A DNA stretch of 30,334 nt from a virus. Positions within the stretch are counted from its first letter, which is position 1. Each line of letters begins with the position of its first letter. Below, piece after piece: positions 7,457-14,104 of this stretch. Location of the stretch: positions 1 to 30,334 of IMG/VR virus record IMGVR_UViG_3300047455_000371; one strand, 5' to 3'. The notes under the pieces were generated by a model. It was not told the origin of the DNA. It saw only the letters and a program-made list of their open reading frames with translations, and ran no database searches. The translations under genes were made by a program, and so were the position numbers.

Positions 7457-7651
7457 ATGGCAAAGTTAACAAGAAATGTAAATTATTGTAATTATAGATG
7501 GGAAGAATATGTACTAACAGAAGAAGAATTAGCACAGTGGAAAACAGGTGATGAAGATCTCCAACAAGAAATTATAGATAATGCAGATTGGGACTTAGTA
7601 AGAGATAAACCAATTGATGATTATAGTGAACCAGAATTTGTAGAAGAATAA
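7457..7651 (+). CDS. Small acidic protein
   Basis: The 64-residue product is soluble and strongly acidic (EEELAQWKTGDEDLQQEI) and ends in EPEFVEE. It sits 2 bases after the DpdA-like gene and 1 base before the next, so it is part of the same operon. The ATG is preceded by AATAGTT, the A/T-rich leader common here. No family recognised. Confidence 0.55.
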   Translation: MAKLTRNVNYCNYRWEEYVLTEEELAQWKTGDEDLQQEIIDNADWDLVRDKPIDDYSEPEFVEE

Positions 7652-7652
7652 T

Positions 7653-7838
7653 ATGGCAGAATTTATAAGACACGCACTAGGGCTTTGTGGAGAGCACTAT
7701 CATCCAAATTTATGGACACTTCTTATAGGAGGAGTTGGATTTTCAACTATTTTTTCATATGTTCGATCATACATAAAATGTAAATTTAATCAAGCGTTAG
7801 CCTATACGCGAAATACCTGGCAAATTTTAAATAAGTAA
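7653..7838 (+). CDS. Small protein with one hydrophobic segment
   Basis: The 61-residue product has a possible membrane segment at about 20-38 (LWTLLIGGVGFSTIFSYV) and a basic C-terminal half. It lies between the small acidic gene and queC with gaps of 1 and 3 bases. I recognise no family; it is accepted because it fits the tight operon spacing. Confidence 0.45.
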   Translation: MAEFIRHALGLCGEHYHPNLWTLLIGGVGFSTIFSYVRSYIKCKFNQALAYTRNTWQILNK

Positions 7839-7841
7839 ATT

Positions 7842-8633
7842 ATGGCACATTGTGTAGTAAGTTTAAGTGGTGGAATGGATAGCAGCACCCTATTGTTAAG
7901 AGCTATCGAAAAGTACGATACCGTAACTGGTATCTCATTTGATTACGGTCAAAAACACAGAGTAGAGCTAGAGAGAGCTCAATCATTAATTGATTATCTT
8001 GCAAGTAAAGGTCACAAAGTAAATTATCGTCAAATCAAATTAGACGGATTAGTAGATCTACTAGATTCAGCTTTAGTTCAAGGTGGAGATGATGTACCAG
8101 AAGGACATTATGAACAAGATAATATGAAAGAAACAGTTGTTCCTAATAGAAATAAAATGTTTGCTTCTATTACTCAAGCAGTAGCATTATCTGTAGCAAA
8201 TAGAACAGAAGATGTTTGTGATATTGCTTTAGGCATTCATGCTGGTGATCATGCAGTTTACCCTGATTGTAGGCAAGAATTTAGAGATGCAGATGATGCA
8301 GCTTTTAGAATTGGGAATTGGGATGCAGATAGAGTAGGTTACTTTACACCTTATTTAGATACTGATAAATTTGGTATCCTACAAGATGGGGAAAAGTTAT
8401 GTGAAATTTTAAATATTGATTTTGATGAAGTCTATTCTAGAACTAATACTAGTTATAAGCCTTTTCCTAGTGGGAATAGTGATTATAAGTCTGCTTCGTC
8501 TGTTGAACGAATTGAAGCATTTATTGCTTTGGGTAGGAAAGATCCTGTTCAATATGAAGACGAAACTGGTCCTGTGGATTATGAAGTAGCTAGAGCATCA
8601 GTTGAAAAAGTATTAGCTGACTACTCAGTATAA
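7842..8633 (+). CDS. queC: QueC-like 7-cyano-7-deazaguanine synthase, zinc cysteines replaced
   Basis: QueC uses ATP and ammonia to turn 7-carboxy-7-deazaguanine (CDG) into the amide and then preQ0. The 263-residue protein has the PP-loop SGGMDSS (9-15), FDYGQKHRVEL (33-43), VPNRNKMF (100-107) and HAGDHAVYPDCRQEF (133-147), all typical of QueC. Canonical QueC then has a C...CGxCxxC zinc site before RxxAF. Here the matching segment reads SY (Ser204), then DYKSASSVERIEAF, placing Asp214, Ser217 and Ser220 where cysteines are expected, so all four ligands are lost. There is no N-terminal glutamine amidotransferase domain. The protein may stop at the amide, work without zinc, or use another partner. 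tRNA-Gln follows at once. Confidence 0.85.
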   Translation: MAHCVVSLSGGMDSSTLLLRAIEKYDTVTGISFDYGQKHRVELERAQSLIDYLASKGHKVNYRQIKLDGLVDLLDSALVQGGDDVPEGHYEQDNMKETVVPNRNKMFASITQAVALSVANRTEDVCDIALGIHAGDHAVYPDCRQEFRDADDAAFRIGNWDADRVGYFTPYLDTDKFGILQDGEKLCEILNIDFDEVYSRTNTSYKPFPSGNSDYKSASSVERIEAFIALGRKDPVQYEDETGPVDYEVARASVEKVLADYSV

Positions 8634-8640
8634 ATACATT

Positions 8641-8713
8641 TGTCTCGTGGTGTAATTGGTAACACGTCTGGTTTTGGTCCAGAAGAGTATAGGTTCGAGA
8701 CCTGTCGAGACAA
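8641..8713 (+). tRNA. tRNA-Gln (anticodon UUG)
   Basis: A full cloverleaf folds by eye. The acceptor stem TGTCTCG (8641-8647) pairs perfectly with CGAGACA (8706-8712), with discriminator A at 8713. The D stem is GTGT/ACAC. The anticodon stem TCTGG/CCAGA encloses the loop TTTTGGT (8672-8678) with anticodon TTG at 8674-8676. The variable loop has 5 bases, and the T stem ATAGG/CCTGT encloses TTCGAGA. CCA is not encoded. Gln tRNA is not a queuosine substrate, so its place beside queC does not imply tRNA modification. Confidence 0.93.
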
Positions 8714-8728
8714 CTAAAATTAAAAGTT

Positions 8729-8893
8729 ATGAAAAAACAAGAATTACCTGATGCAAAAAAACATCAACAAATCAGCTTTATTAAATCTGGTATTCGTATC
8801 TTAGGGTATGGGGCCTTATGGTACAGTTTGGATATTGCAGTTATTTTACTTATATTGAGTGAAATAGTTGGTATTGGTGAAGAAATGGTTTAA
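8729..8893 (+). CDS. 54-residue protein with one membrane segment
   Basis: The frame reads MKKQELPDAKKHQQISFIKS, then a hydrophobic stretch centred on YSLDIAVILLILSEIVGIG, ending EEMV. The ATG at 8729 follows the TTAAAAGTT leader common in this window. It fills the space between tRNA-Gln and the thioredoxin gene with a 19-base gap downstream. I recognise no family. Confidence 0.5.
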   Translation: MKKQELPDAKKHQQISFIKSGIRILGYGALWYSLDIAVILLILSEIVGIGEEMV

Positions 8894-8912
8894 ATTAATA
8901 AATAAATAAAAA

Positions 8913-9158
8913 ATGAAAGAAATATTATATTTTAGTGCTGATTGGTGTGGACCTTGTAAACAATTAGCTCCTACAATGGAATCATTAAAAGGACAAATTA
9001 ACTACAGAAAAATCAATGTAGATCAGGATCAAGAATTATCTGCAAAATATGGGGTTAGAAATATTCCAACTTTAATTTTAGTAGAAAATGGAGAAGCTAA
9101 AGGTAAAATAGTAGGTAATCAACCAAAAGAAACAATTTTAAATTTTTATAATGGGTAA
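8913..9158 (+). CDS. Thioredoxin
   Basis: The 81-residue cytoplasmic protein has the thioredoxin active site ADWCGPCKQLAPTM near the N-terminus, the KINVDQDQELSAKYGVRNIP region and the cis-proline loop IPTLILVENGEAKGKIVG. It is shorter than bacterial thioredoxins (about 105 residues), as is usual for phage forms. It would reduce disulfides, for example in ribonucleotide reductase or in the polymerase module. It overlaps queD by 8 bases, so it is tied to the deazaguanine operon and might reduce a pathway enzyme. Confidence 0.9.
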   Translation: MKEILYFSADWCGPCKQLAPTMESLKGQINYRKINVDQDQELSAKYGVRNIPTLILVENGEAKGKIVGNQPKETILNFYNG

Positions 9159-9615
9159 ATTTCAATCAAGTAAAGTATTTGACGGGTTTAGCACAGTGTT
9201 TCGTCAATGGAAAGCAAAAACAACACACTGTAGATTTGTACATGGTTATGGAATATCCTTTAAAGTATATTTTGAAGGAGAATTAGACGAAAGAAATTGG
9301 GTTTGGGATTTTGGTGGAATGAAAAGAGCTAAAACCTTAATTGATGGTAAACAACCCAAAGCTTGGATGGATTATATGTTTGATCATACTATGATCATTG
9401 CAGAAGATGATCCTGAAGTAGAAGCATTTAAACAAATGGATGCTGTTGGTGTAGCTCAAGTAAGAATCATTCCAGCTACGGGTGCAGAAAAATTTGCTGA
9501 ATATATTTATACTAAATTAAATAGTTTTGTAAAAGCTGAAACCGAGAACAGAGTAAGAGTAACAAGAGTGAAATTTATGGAACACGGTAAAAATGCAGCT
9601 AGTTATAGTGAATAA
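9151..9615 (+). CDS. queD: QueD-like 6-carboxytetrahydropterin synthase, variant metal site
   Basis: QueD converts dihydroneopterin triphosphate, the FolE product, to 6-carboxytetrahydropterin. The 154-residue protein matches the family through FSTVFRQWKA, THCRFVHGYGISFKVYF, GELDERNWVWDFGGMKRA, FDHTMIIAEDD and VRVTRVKFMEHG. In canonical QueD the zinc is held by an early His (AAH) and HGH. Here the first region is TVFRQ and the second HGY, so two usual ligands are missing, while the catalytic Cys before HGY is kept. A THC..HGY type of QueD-like protein exists in marine bacteria as I recall, so this may be a known variant. It overlaps the thioredoxin gene by 8 bases. Confidence 0.82.
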   Translation: MGKFQSSKVFDGFSTVFRQWKAKTTHCRFVHGYGISFKVYFEGELDERNWVWDFGGMKRAKTLIDGKQPKAWMDYMFDHTMIIAEDDPEVEAFKQMDAVGVAQVRIIPATGAEKFAEYIYTKLNSFVKAETENRVRVTRVKFMEHGKNAASYSE

Positions 9616-9658
9616 AAGTACAACAGTGAATGAAAAACCACTTAAAAAAATTAACAAT

Positions 9659-10444
9659 ATGCATAAGCAACTAAAACGTATTGAGGATTACGATAAAAAC
9701 CTCCCGATTGTAGAAATTTATACTGCCGTACAATCAGAAGGATCTAGAGCAGGGTACCCCACAGTAGTAATTAGAACAACAGGATGCACTCACAGATGTT
9801 ATTTCGGTGAAGGGGGTTGGTGTGATTCTTGGTATACAAGTATCCACCCAGAGAAAGGACATTTTAATTTTAAAGACATTATTGCAATGTATGAGAAAAA
9901 TCCTCATATAAAAGAAATGATGTTAACAGGAGGTTCTCCTACTATGCACCCCGCTTTAGTAAATGAATTAACACATTTTGCACATGAAAACGATATTTTT
10001 ATTACTATCGAAACTGAAGGATCTCATTTCCTTCCTACTGATTATCCTATTAATCTACTGTCAATTTCTCCTAAGTTTTCTAATAGCGTTCCCATTGTTG
10101 GTGTTGCTACCCCTCAGGGAAAAATTACAGATGAAAAGATGATTAAAACTCATAATAGGCTTAGACTTAATTATGATGCAATTAAACAATCTATTGCTTA
10201 CCACTCAGATTATCATATTAAACCTGTATGGGATGGTAAAGATCAAGGGGCCTTAGCTGAAATTATGGAATGTATTTCTATATTAGATGTTAAACCTGAA
10301 AAAGTTTGGTTTATGCCTGCTGGGGATTCAAGAGAAGCATTATTTAAATCCTACCCTATACTATTTGATTGGGTTAGAGATAATGGTTATAGAATGACTT
10401 GGAGACCGCATATTATTGCATTTGAAGATCAACGAGAAGTATAG
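9659..10444 (+). CDS. queE: QueE-like radical SAM 7-carboxy-7-deazaguanine synthase
   Basis: QueE rearranges 6-carboxytetrahydropterin into CDG. The 261-residue form starts at the ATG at 9659; the frame stays open upstream to an ATG at 9593, which would overlap queD by 23 bases, so the later start is preferred. Family features are PIVEIYTAVQSEGSRAG, the radical SAM cluster motif in TGCTHRC...GWCDSWYT (Cys43, Cys47, Cys55), MMLTGGSPTMHP and the IETEGS strand. The cluster spacing is CX3CX7C rather than the usual CX3CX2C, and the GGEP motif reads GGSP. Context with queC, queD and folE supports the call despite these changes. Confidence 0.85.
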   Translation: MHKQLKRIEDYDKNLPIVEIYTAVQSEGSRAGYPTVVIRTTGCTHRCYFGEGGWCDSWYTSIHPEKGHFNFKDIIAMYEKNPHIKEMMLTGGSPTMHPALVNELTHFAHENDIFITIETEGSHFLPTDYPINLLSISPKFSNSVPIVGVATPQGKITDEKMIKTHNRLRLNYDAIKQSIAYHSDYHIKPVWDGKDQGALAEIMECISILDVKPEKVWFMPAGDSREALFKSYPILFDWVRDNGYRMTWRPHIIAFEDQREV

Positions 10445-10472
10445 TGGATAAGCAAGAAGCCCTTCGTATATT
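10444..10472 (+). promoter_or_regulatory. Putative internal promoter, GTG-N16-TTCG-TATATT
   Basis: GTG at 10444-10446, 20 bases ending in TTCG, then TATATT at 10467-10472. The element lies inside the 44-residue frame, 95 bases before folE, and would allow separate expression of folE and the genes after it. Because the sequence is also coding, it is less certain than the intergenic copies, but the spacing is exact. Confidence 0.4.
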
Positions 10473-10578
10473 AGAGGAAATAGAAGAGAACATTAATGTC
10501 TGTTGTGCGATAACAATGGAACCCGATGAAGTATTAGTATTAGTAGATAAATTAAAAAGTTATATAAATGGAGAATAA
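10444..10578 (+). CDS. 44-residue small acidic protein (GTG start)
   Basis: This short frame starts at GTG 10444, overlapping the queE stop by one base (TAGTG), and ends at 10578 inside the folE start region (11-base overlap). The product is MDKQEALRILEEIEENINV followed by CCAITMEPDEV and a Lys-rich helix. It looks helical and acidic with an adjacent Cys pair. It fills the queE-folE gap exactly, which supports it. A promoter-like element lies inside it. Confidence 0.5.
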   Translation: MDKQEALRILEEIEENINVCCAITMEPDEVLVLVDKLKSYINGE

Positions 10579-11263
10579 ACGTAGAAAAATCCACGAAGAA
10601 TTAGAAGTAGTAAAAGTAGGTTATGCAAATGGTGTTGCTGAAGGATTTCCTTTCACTACCCTAGAAAAAGAAGTTATGATTGATAGAGCAGAAGAAGCTT
10701 ATGGTAAGTTTTTAGATGCTTTAAAATGTGATTGGAGAAATGACCCTAATTCAATGGAAACACCTCGTCGTGTAGCTAAAGCTTATGTGAACGATTTATG
10801 GGCTGGTAGATACACTGCAATGTCTCCTATTACATCATTTCCCTCAGATGGTTATGATGGTATTGTTATAGAACGTAATATACCATTAACTTCAATGTGT
10901 TCTCACCATCACCAAACAATTGGAGGTGTAGTTCATATTGGATATATAGCAGGAGAAGGTGGTCAAGTAATTGGTTTATCTAAATTAAACAGAATTGTGG
11001 AATTATTTGGTAGAAGAGGAGCAATACAAGAACAATTAACATCAGCTATACATAATGCTGTAGATAAAATTACTGAAAATAATAAAGGTGTAATTGTTAC
11101 TATAGTTGGAACACATAATTGTGTAAGCTGTAGGGGAGTTAAACATCAAGGTGCAGCAATGGTTACAACTAAAGCATCAGGTGTATTTAGAAAAAATAAA
11201 AATTTAGCTCGTAAAGAATTTTTTGACAGTTTAAAAATTAATAACGGAGGACACAATATATAG
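10568..11263 (+). CDS. folE: GTP cyclohydrolase I
   Basis: FolE converts GTP to 7,8-dihydroneopterin triphosphate, the first step of both folate and 7-deazaguanine synthesis; the Que genes nearby point to the latter. The 231-residue protein shows METPRRVAKAY (63-73), the zinc site in SMCSHHHQTIGG (Cys111, His113/114), IGLSKLNRIVELFGRR (135-150), QEQLTSAI and HNCVSCRGVKHQGA (Cys185, Cys188), all diagnostic of type I enzymes. Length is normal. It follows the 44-residue gene with an 11-base overlap and lies 2 bases before the phosphoribosyltransferase. Confidence 0.95.
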   Translation: MENKRRKIHEELEVVKVGYANGVAEGFPFTTLEKEVMIDRAEEAYGKFLDALKCDWRNDPNSMETPRRVAKAYVNDLWAGRYTAMSPITSFPSDGYDGIVIERNIPLTSMCSHHHQTIGGVVHIGYIAGEGGQVIGLSKLNRIVELFGRRGAIQEQLTSAIHNAVDKITENNKGVIVTIVGTHNCVSCRGVKHQGAAMVTTKASGVFRKNKNLARKEFFDSLKINNGGHNI

Positions 11264-11265
11264 TT

Positions 11266-11802
11266 ATGTTAAAAATAGAACCAAATAAAATATCAGTTAG
11301 TTGGTGGGACATGACAGATCTTATAAAAGATTTAACAGAAAAAATCCCATTTGAAGTGCCTTTAGCTGATTCAATTTATGGAATACCAAGAGGTGGTTTA
11401 ATTCCTGCAGTTATGTTATCTCATTCAACCGGTTTACCACTAGTGGATACAATTGGAAAAAATACTTTAGTAGTAGATGATATGACAGATAGTGGAGTTA
11501 CTATGAATAAAATGCCTGGACAATGGACAGCAGTTTTATATCATAAACCACATACCTCTATTTTTACTCCCAATGTGTATTCTGAATTACATAAAGGGGA
11601 TGAATGGTTAATATTTCCTTGGGAAAATTCTAATGCCCCCGCAAAACAAGACTATTTACAATCAGATGAATTTTTAGAATTTGCGGAAAGAGAAGATAAT
11701 TCTGTGGTGTGGTCAGAAGAAGATAGTAAATTACATACTATAGGAGGATTAACTAATGATAAAGAAGGATCATTTATGAAATTTCAAAATAAAATAAAAT
11801 AA
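11266..11802 (+). CDS. Type I phosphoribosyltransferase-like protein
   Basis: The 178-residue protein has YGIPRGGLIPAVMLSHSTG (38-56) and the PRPP-binding loop TLVVDDMTDSGVTM (67-80), typical of purine-type phosphoribosyltransferases. The C-terminal half (about 110-178) is less recognisable and carries IFPWENSNAPAKQDYLQ. It would join a base to PRPP or release it. It lies directly after folE, so it may salvage purines for GTP supply or handle a deazapurine base; that link is inference from position. Confidence 0.75.
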   Translation: MLKIEPNKISVSWWDMTDLIKDLTEKIPFEVPLADSIYGIPRGGLIPAVMLSHSTGLPLVDTIGKNTLVVDDMTDSGVTMNKMPGQWTAVLYHKPHTSIFTPNVYSELHKGDEWLIFPWENSNAPAKQDYLQSDEFLEFAEREDNSVVWSEEDSKLHTIGGLTNDKEGSFMKFQNKIK

Positions 11803-11804
11803 AA

Positions 11805-12365
11805 ATGAACAAGCAATTAAAATTATTTCCAGAAGAAGAATTACCTGTATGGGTTAATGAAGTTCCGTTTGTATCGGAAGTAGAAACTTTTAATCGTACG
11901 TTCGGAAAACCAAATAATTATGAGCCAACAATACCAGAAAAAAAGGAATGGCAATTCGTATACGACTTTGTACTTGAAGAATTGGAAGAATATAGACAGG
12001 CTTGCGAAAACGGAGACATCGTGGAAGTTTTGGATGCTTTGTGTGATATTGCTTACGTTTCCCTTGGGAACGGTACTATGCTACACGGCCTTAAAGATAA
12101 GATATGGCCAGCATATCAAGAAGTACAAGGAAGCAATATGTCGAAGTCTTGTAGCACTAAAAAGGAAGCCATGGAGACTGTCACCCTCCGCTCTAAAGAA
12201 CAAGATGAGCCATGTCACTTTGAACAGGTCGAAGACAGATTCGTAGTATACAGAACACGTGATCGTAAAGTGATGAAATCAATTAATTACTACAAACCTG
12301 ATTTACATCAATTCTTTACAGGAGATGAATTACAAAAATTTCATAACGCAAGTGTAGGGATATAA
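11805..12365 (+). CDS. MazG-like nucleotide pyrophosphohydrolase
   Basis: In the 186-residue protein, residues about 50-95 match the all-alpha NTP pyrophosphohydrolase fold: VLEELEEYRQACENGD (acidic EExxE metal site), then DALCDIAYVSLGNG with Asp77 and Asp81. Such phage enzymes hydrolyse dNTPs or alarmones such as ppGpp. The C-terminal half (NMSKSCSTKKEAMETV onward) is less familiar. Bases from about 11940 to 12260 are more GC-rich, with different codon choice (ACC, CTC, CGC, GGG), unlike the neighbours. The stop overlaps the polymerase start (TAATG). Confidence 0.72.
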   Translation: MNKQLKLFPEEELPVWVNEVPFVSEVETFNRTFGKPNNYEPTIPEKKEWQFVYDFVLEELEEYRQACENGDIVEVLDALCDIAYVSLGNGTMLHGLKDKIWPAYQEVQGSNMSKSCSTKKEAMETVTLRSKEQDEPCHFEQVEDRFVVYRTRDRKVMKSINYYKPDLHQFFTGDELQKFHNASVGI

Positions 12366-14104
12366 TGTATAAGAAATGTTATCAAGGTAAAAAATTAGGT
12401 CATAATGTTTGGGAAATGCATCTGTGGGATGAAAAAGGACACCAAGTTATTCCCTATGAGAATATAGCATATCAAGAATGTAAGGAAGAAGAACATACTA
12501 ATATTGGATTAAATGGGGAATATTTAAAACATACTAATAATTGGTATTTTTCAAAAAACCCAAATTATAGTGATAAAAATACTCCTGGACTTCACTTTCA
12601 TGATATGAAAGTTCATCAAAAATTCTTAGTTGAAAGGTATGGAATTAATGATGTACCTTCTACAGGACATAGAGAAGTATTTTTTGATATTGAGTGTGAA
12701 ATTGGAGGTGCTTTAACTGAAGATTATATTGAAAGTGCACCAATGCCTATAACTTCAATAGCTTGGTGGGACAAAACACCTGATACTTGGCATATTTTAA
12801 TTCTTGATAAAAAGAACCAACTTAAACATACTAAAGCTAGGAATAAAGAAATTATACCATGTAGTACTGAAAGTCAATTACTAGCCAAGTTTATTGAAAT
12901 AATTAGAGACATAGACCCTGATATTTTAATTGGTTATAATTCAGATTATTTTGATATACCTTACTTATATTATAGAATGTGCAATACAATAGGCAAGGAA
13001 TTTGCTGACCATTTATCACCTTTAGGTAAAGTAGAATCTAAGAAATTTTCTAAATTTTTCTACAAACGAAATCAATATGTTGATATTGTAGGAGTTGAAT
13101 CTCTAGACTATATTCGTTTACATAAAAAATATAGTTGGAAAGATGAACCAAGTTGGAAACTAGATGCTATTGGAGAGAAATATGTTGGTATGAATAAAGT
13201 TGAGTATGAAGGAAATTTAGATCAATTATTTGAAACCGATATACAAAAGTTTATCCAATATAATTTTGTTGATGTTGAAATACTTCAAAAATTAGATGAA
13301 AAATTACAATATATTGCTTTAACTAAAAACTTATCACATAAAGGTAAACATAATTATAGTGAAGTTTATTCTAATAGTGTAACCCAAGATGGAGCAATTT
13401 CAGCTTATTTATTATCTCAAAATATAATCCCACCCCCTAAAGAACCTAACCCTCAAAAGAAAGATGGTTATGCTGGAGGATACCTTTTTTGCCCCAAAGC
13501 GGGATTATACAAGTATATGTTTGATGAAGATTTAACATCACTGTATCCATCTATAATTATGTCAATTAACATTGGTAAAGAAACATTTGTGGGTCGTATT
13601 ATAGATGCAGATGATCGTAATAATAGATTGGGTCTTAACGATTTAAAAGAACGTGATCCTAAAGATTTATTATTAGTTGAAAATGGAAAACGACGTCAAA
13701 CTAATGTTGAAGCTGGAGAATTAGTGAAAATAATTAAATCACAAAATTTAGCTGTTGCCGCTAATGGTTCAATGTTTAGAACAGATAAGGAAGCAGTATT
13801 ATCAACTATACTTAAAAAATGGTTTGAAGAACGTGTTTTATATAAAGGACGTATGAAAAAAGCATATAAGTCTGGAGATAAAGAAGCAGGTGAATATAAT
13901 CATTTAATGCAATATACAATGAAAATTTTGCTTAATAGTTTATATGGGGCTACAGCATTACCTTCATTTAGATATGGTATGAATCAATCCATACTAAGTG
14001 AAGCTATTACATTATCAGGCCACAGAATTATACAAGAATCAGCTCTATGTGCTAACAGGCATATGAATAAAGTTATGCGTGGAGAGTTAAAATTAGAAAT
14101 ATGA
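12365..14104 (+). CDS. 43: DNA polymerase family B, N-terminal part (exonuclease and motifs A-B) of split gp43
   Basis: This T4 gp43-type polymerase fragment of 579 residues carries the 3'-5' exonuclease motifs Exo I (FFDIE, Asp108/Glu110), Exo II (GYNSDYFDIPYL, 190-201) and Exo III (YNFVD, 299-303), then polymerase motif A (DLTSLYPSII, Asp389) and motif B (KILLNSLYG, 520-528). It stops at LKLEI, before motif C. The missing YxDTDS and the thumb are found in the gene at 18315. The two parts add up to 890 residues, close to T4 gp43 (898). The stop overlaps the next start as ATGA. Alone it lacks a catalytic aspartate of the palm, so activity would need assembly with the second part. Confidence 0.93.
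   Translation: MYKKCYQGKKLGHNVWEMHLWDEKGHQVIPYENIAYQECKEEEHTNIGLNGEYLKHTNNWYFSKNPNYSDKNTPGLHFHDMKVHQKFLVERYGINDVPSTGHREVFFDIECEIGGALTEDYIESAPMPITSIAWWDKTPDTWHILILDKKNQLKHTKARNKEIIPCSTESQLLAKFIEIIRDIDPDILIGYNSDYFDIPYLYYRMCNTIGKEFADHLSPLGKVESKKFSKFFYKRNQYVDIVGVESLDYIRLHKKYSWKDEPSWKLDAIGEKYVGMNKVEYEGNLDQLFETDIQKFIQYNFVDVEILQKLDEKLQYIALTKNLSHKGKHNYSEVYSNSVTQDGAISAYLLSQNIIPPPKEPNPQKKDGYAGGYLFCPKAGLYKYMFDEDLTSLYPSIIMSINIGKETFVGRIIDADDRNNRLGLNDLKERDPKDLLLVENGKRRQTNVEAGELVKIIKSQNLAVAANGSMFRTDKEAVLSTILKKWFEERVLYKGRMKKAYKSGDKEAGEYNHLMQYTMKILLNSLYGATALPSFRYGMNQSILSEAITLSGHRIIQESALCANRHMNKVMRGELKLEI

Noticed and set aside
8792-8802. TTCGTATCTT as a promoter for thioredoxin
   Set aside because: The box has a mismatch (TATCTT), there is no TTG or GTG at the right distance, and it lies inside a small frame.
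9593-9658. Longer queE start at ATG 9593
   Set aside because: The added 22 residues do not look like QueE and would overlap queD by 23 bases; ATG 9659 starts just before the conserved region.
11920-12246. 108-residue + strand frame inside the MazG-like gene
   Set aside because: It is a shadow frame; the main frame has the EExxE and D...D motifs.
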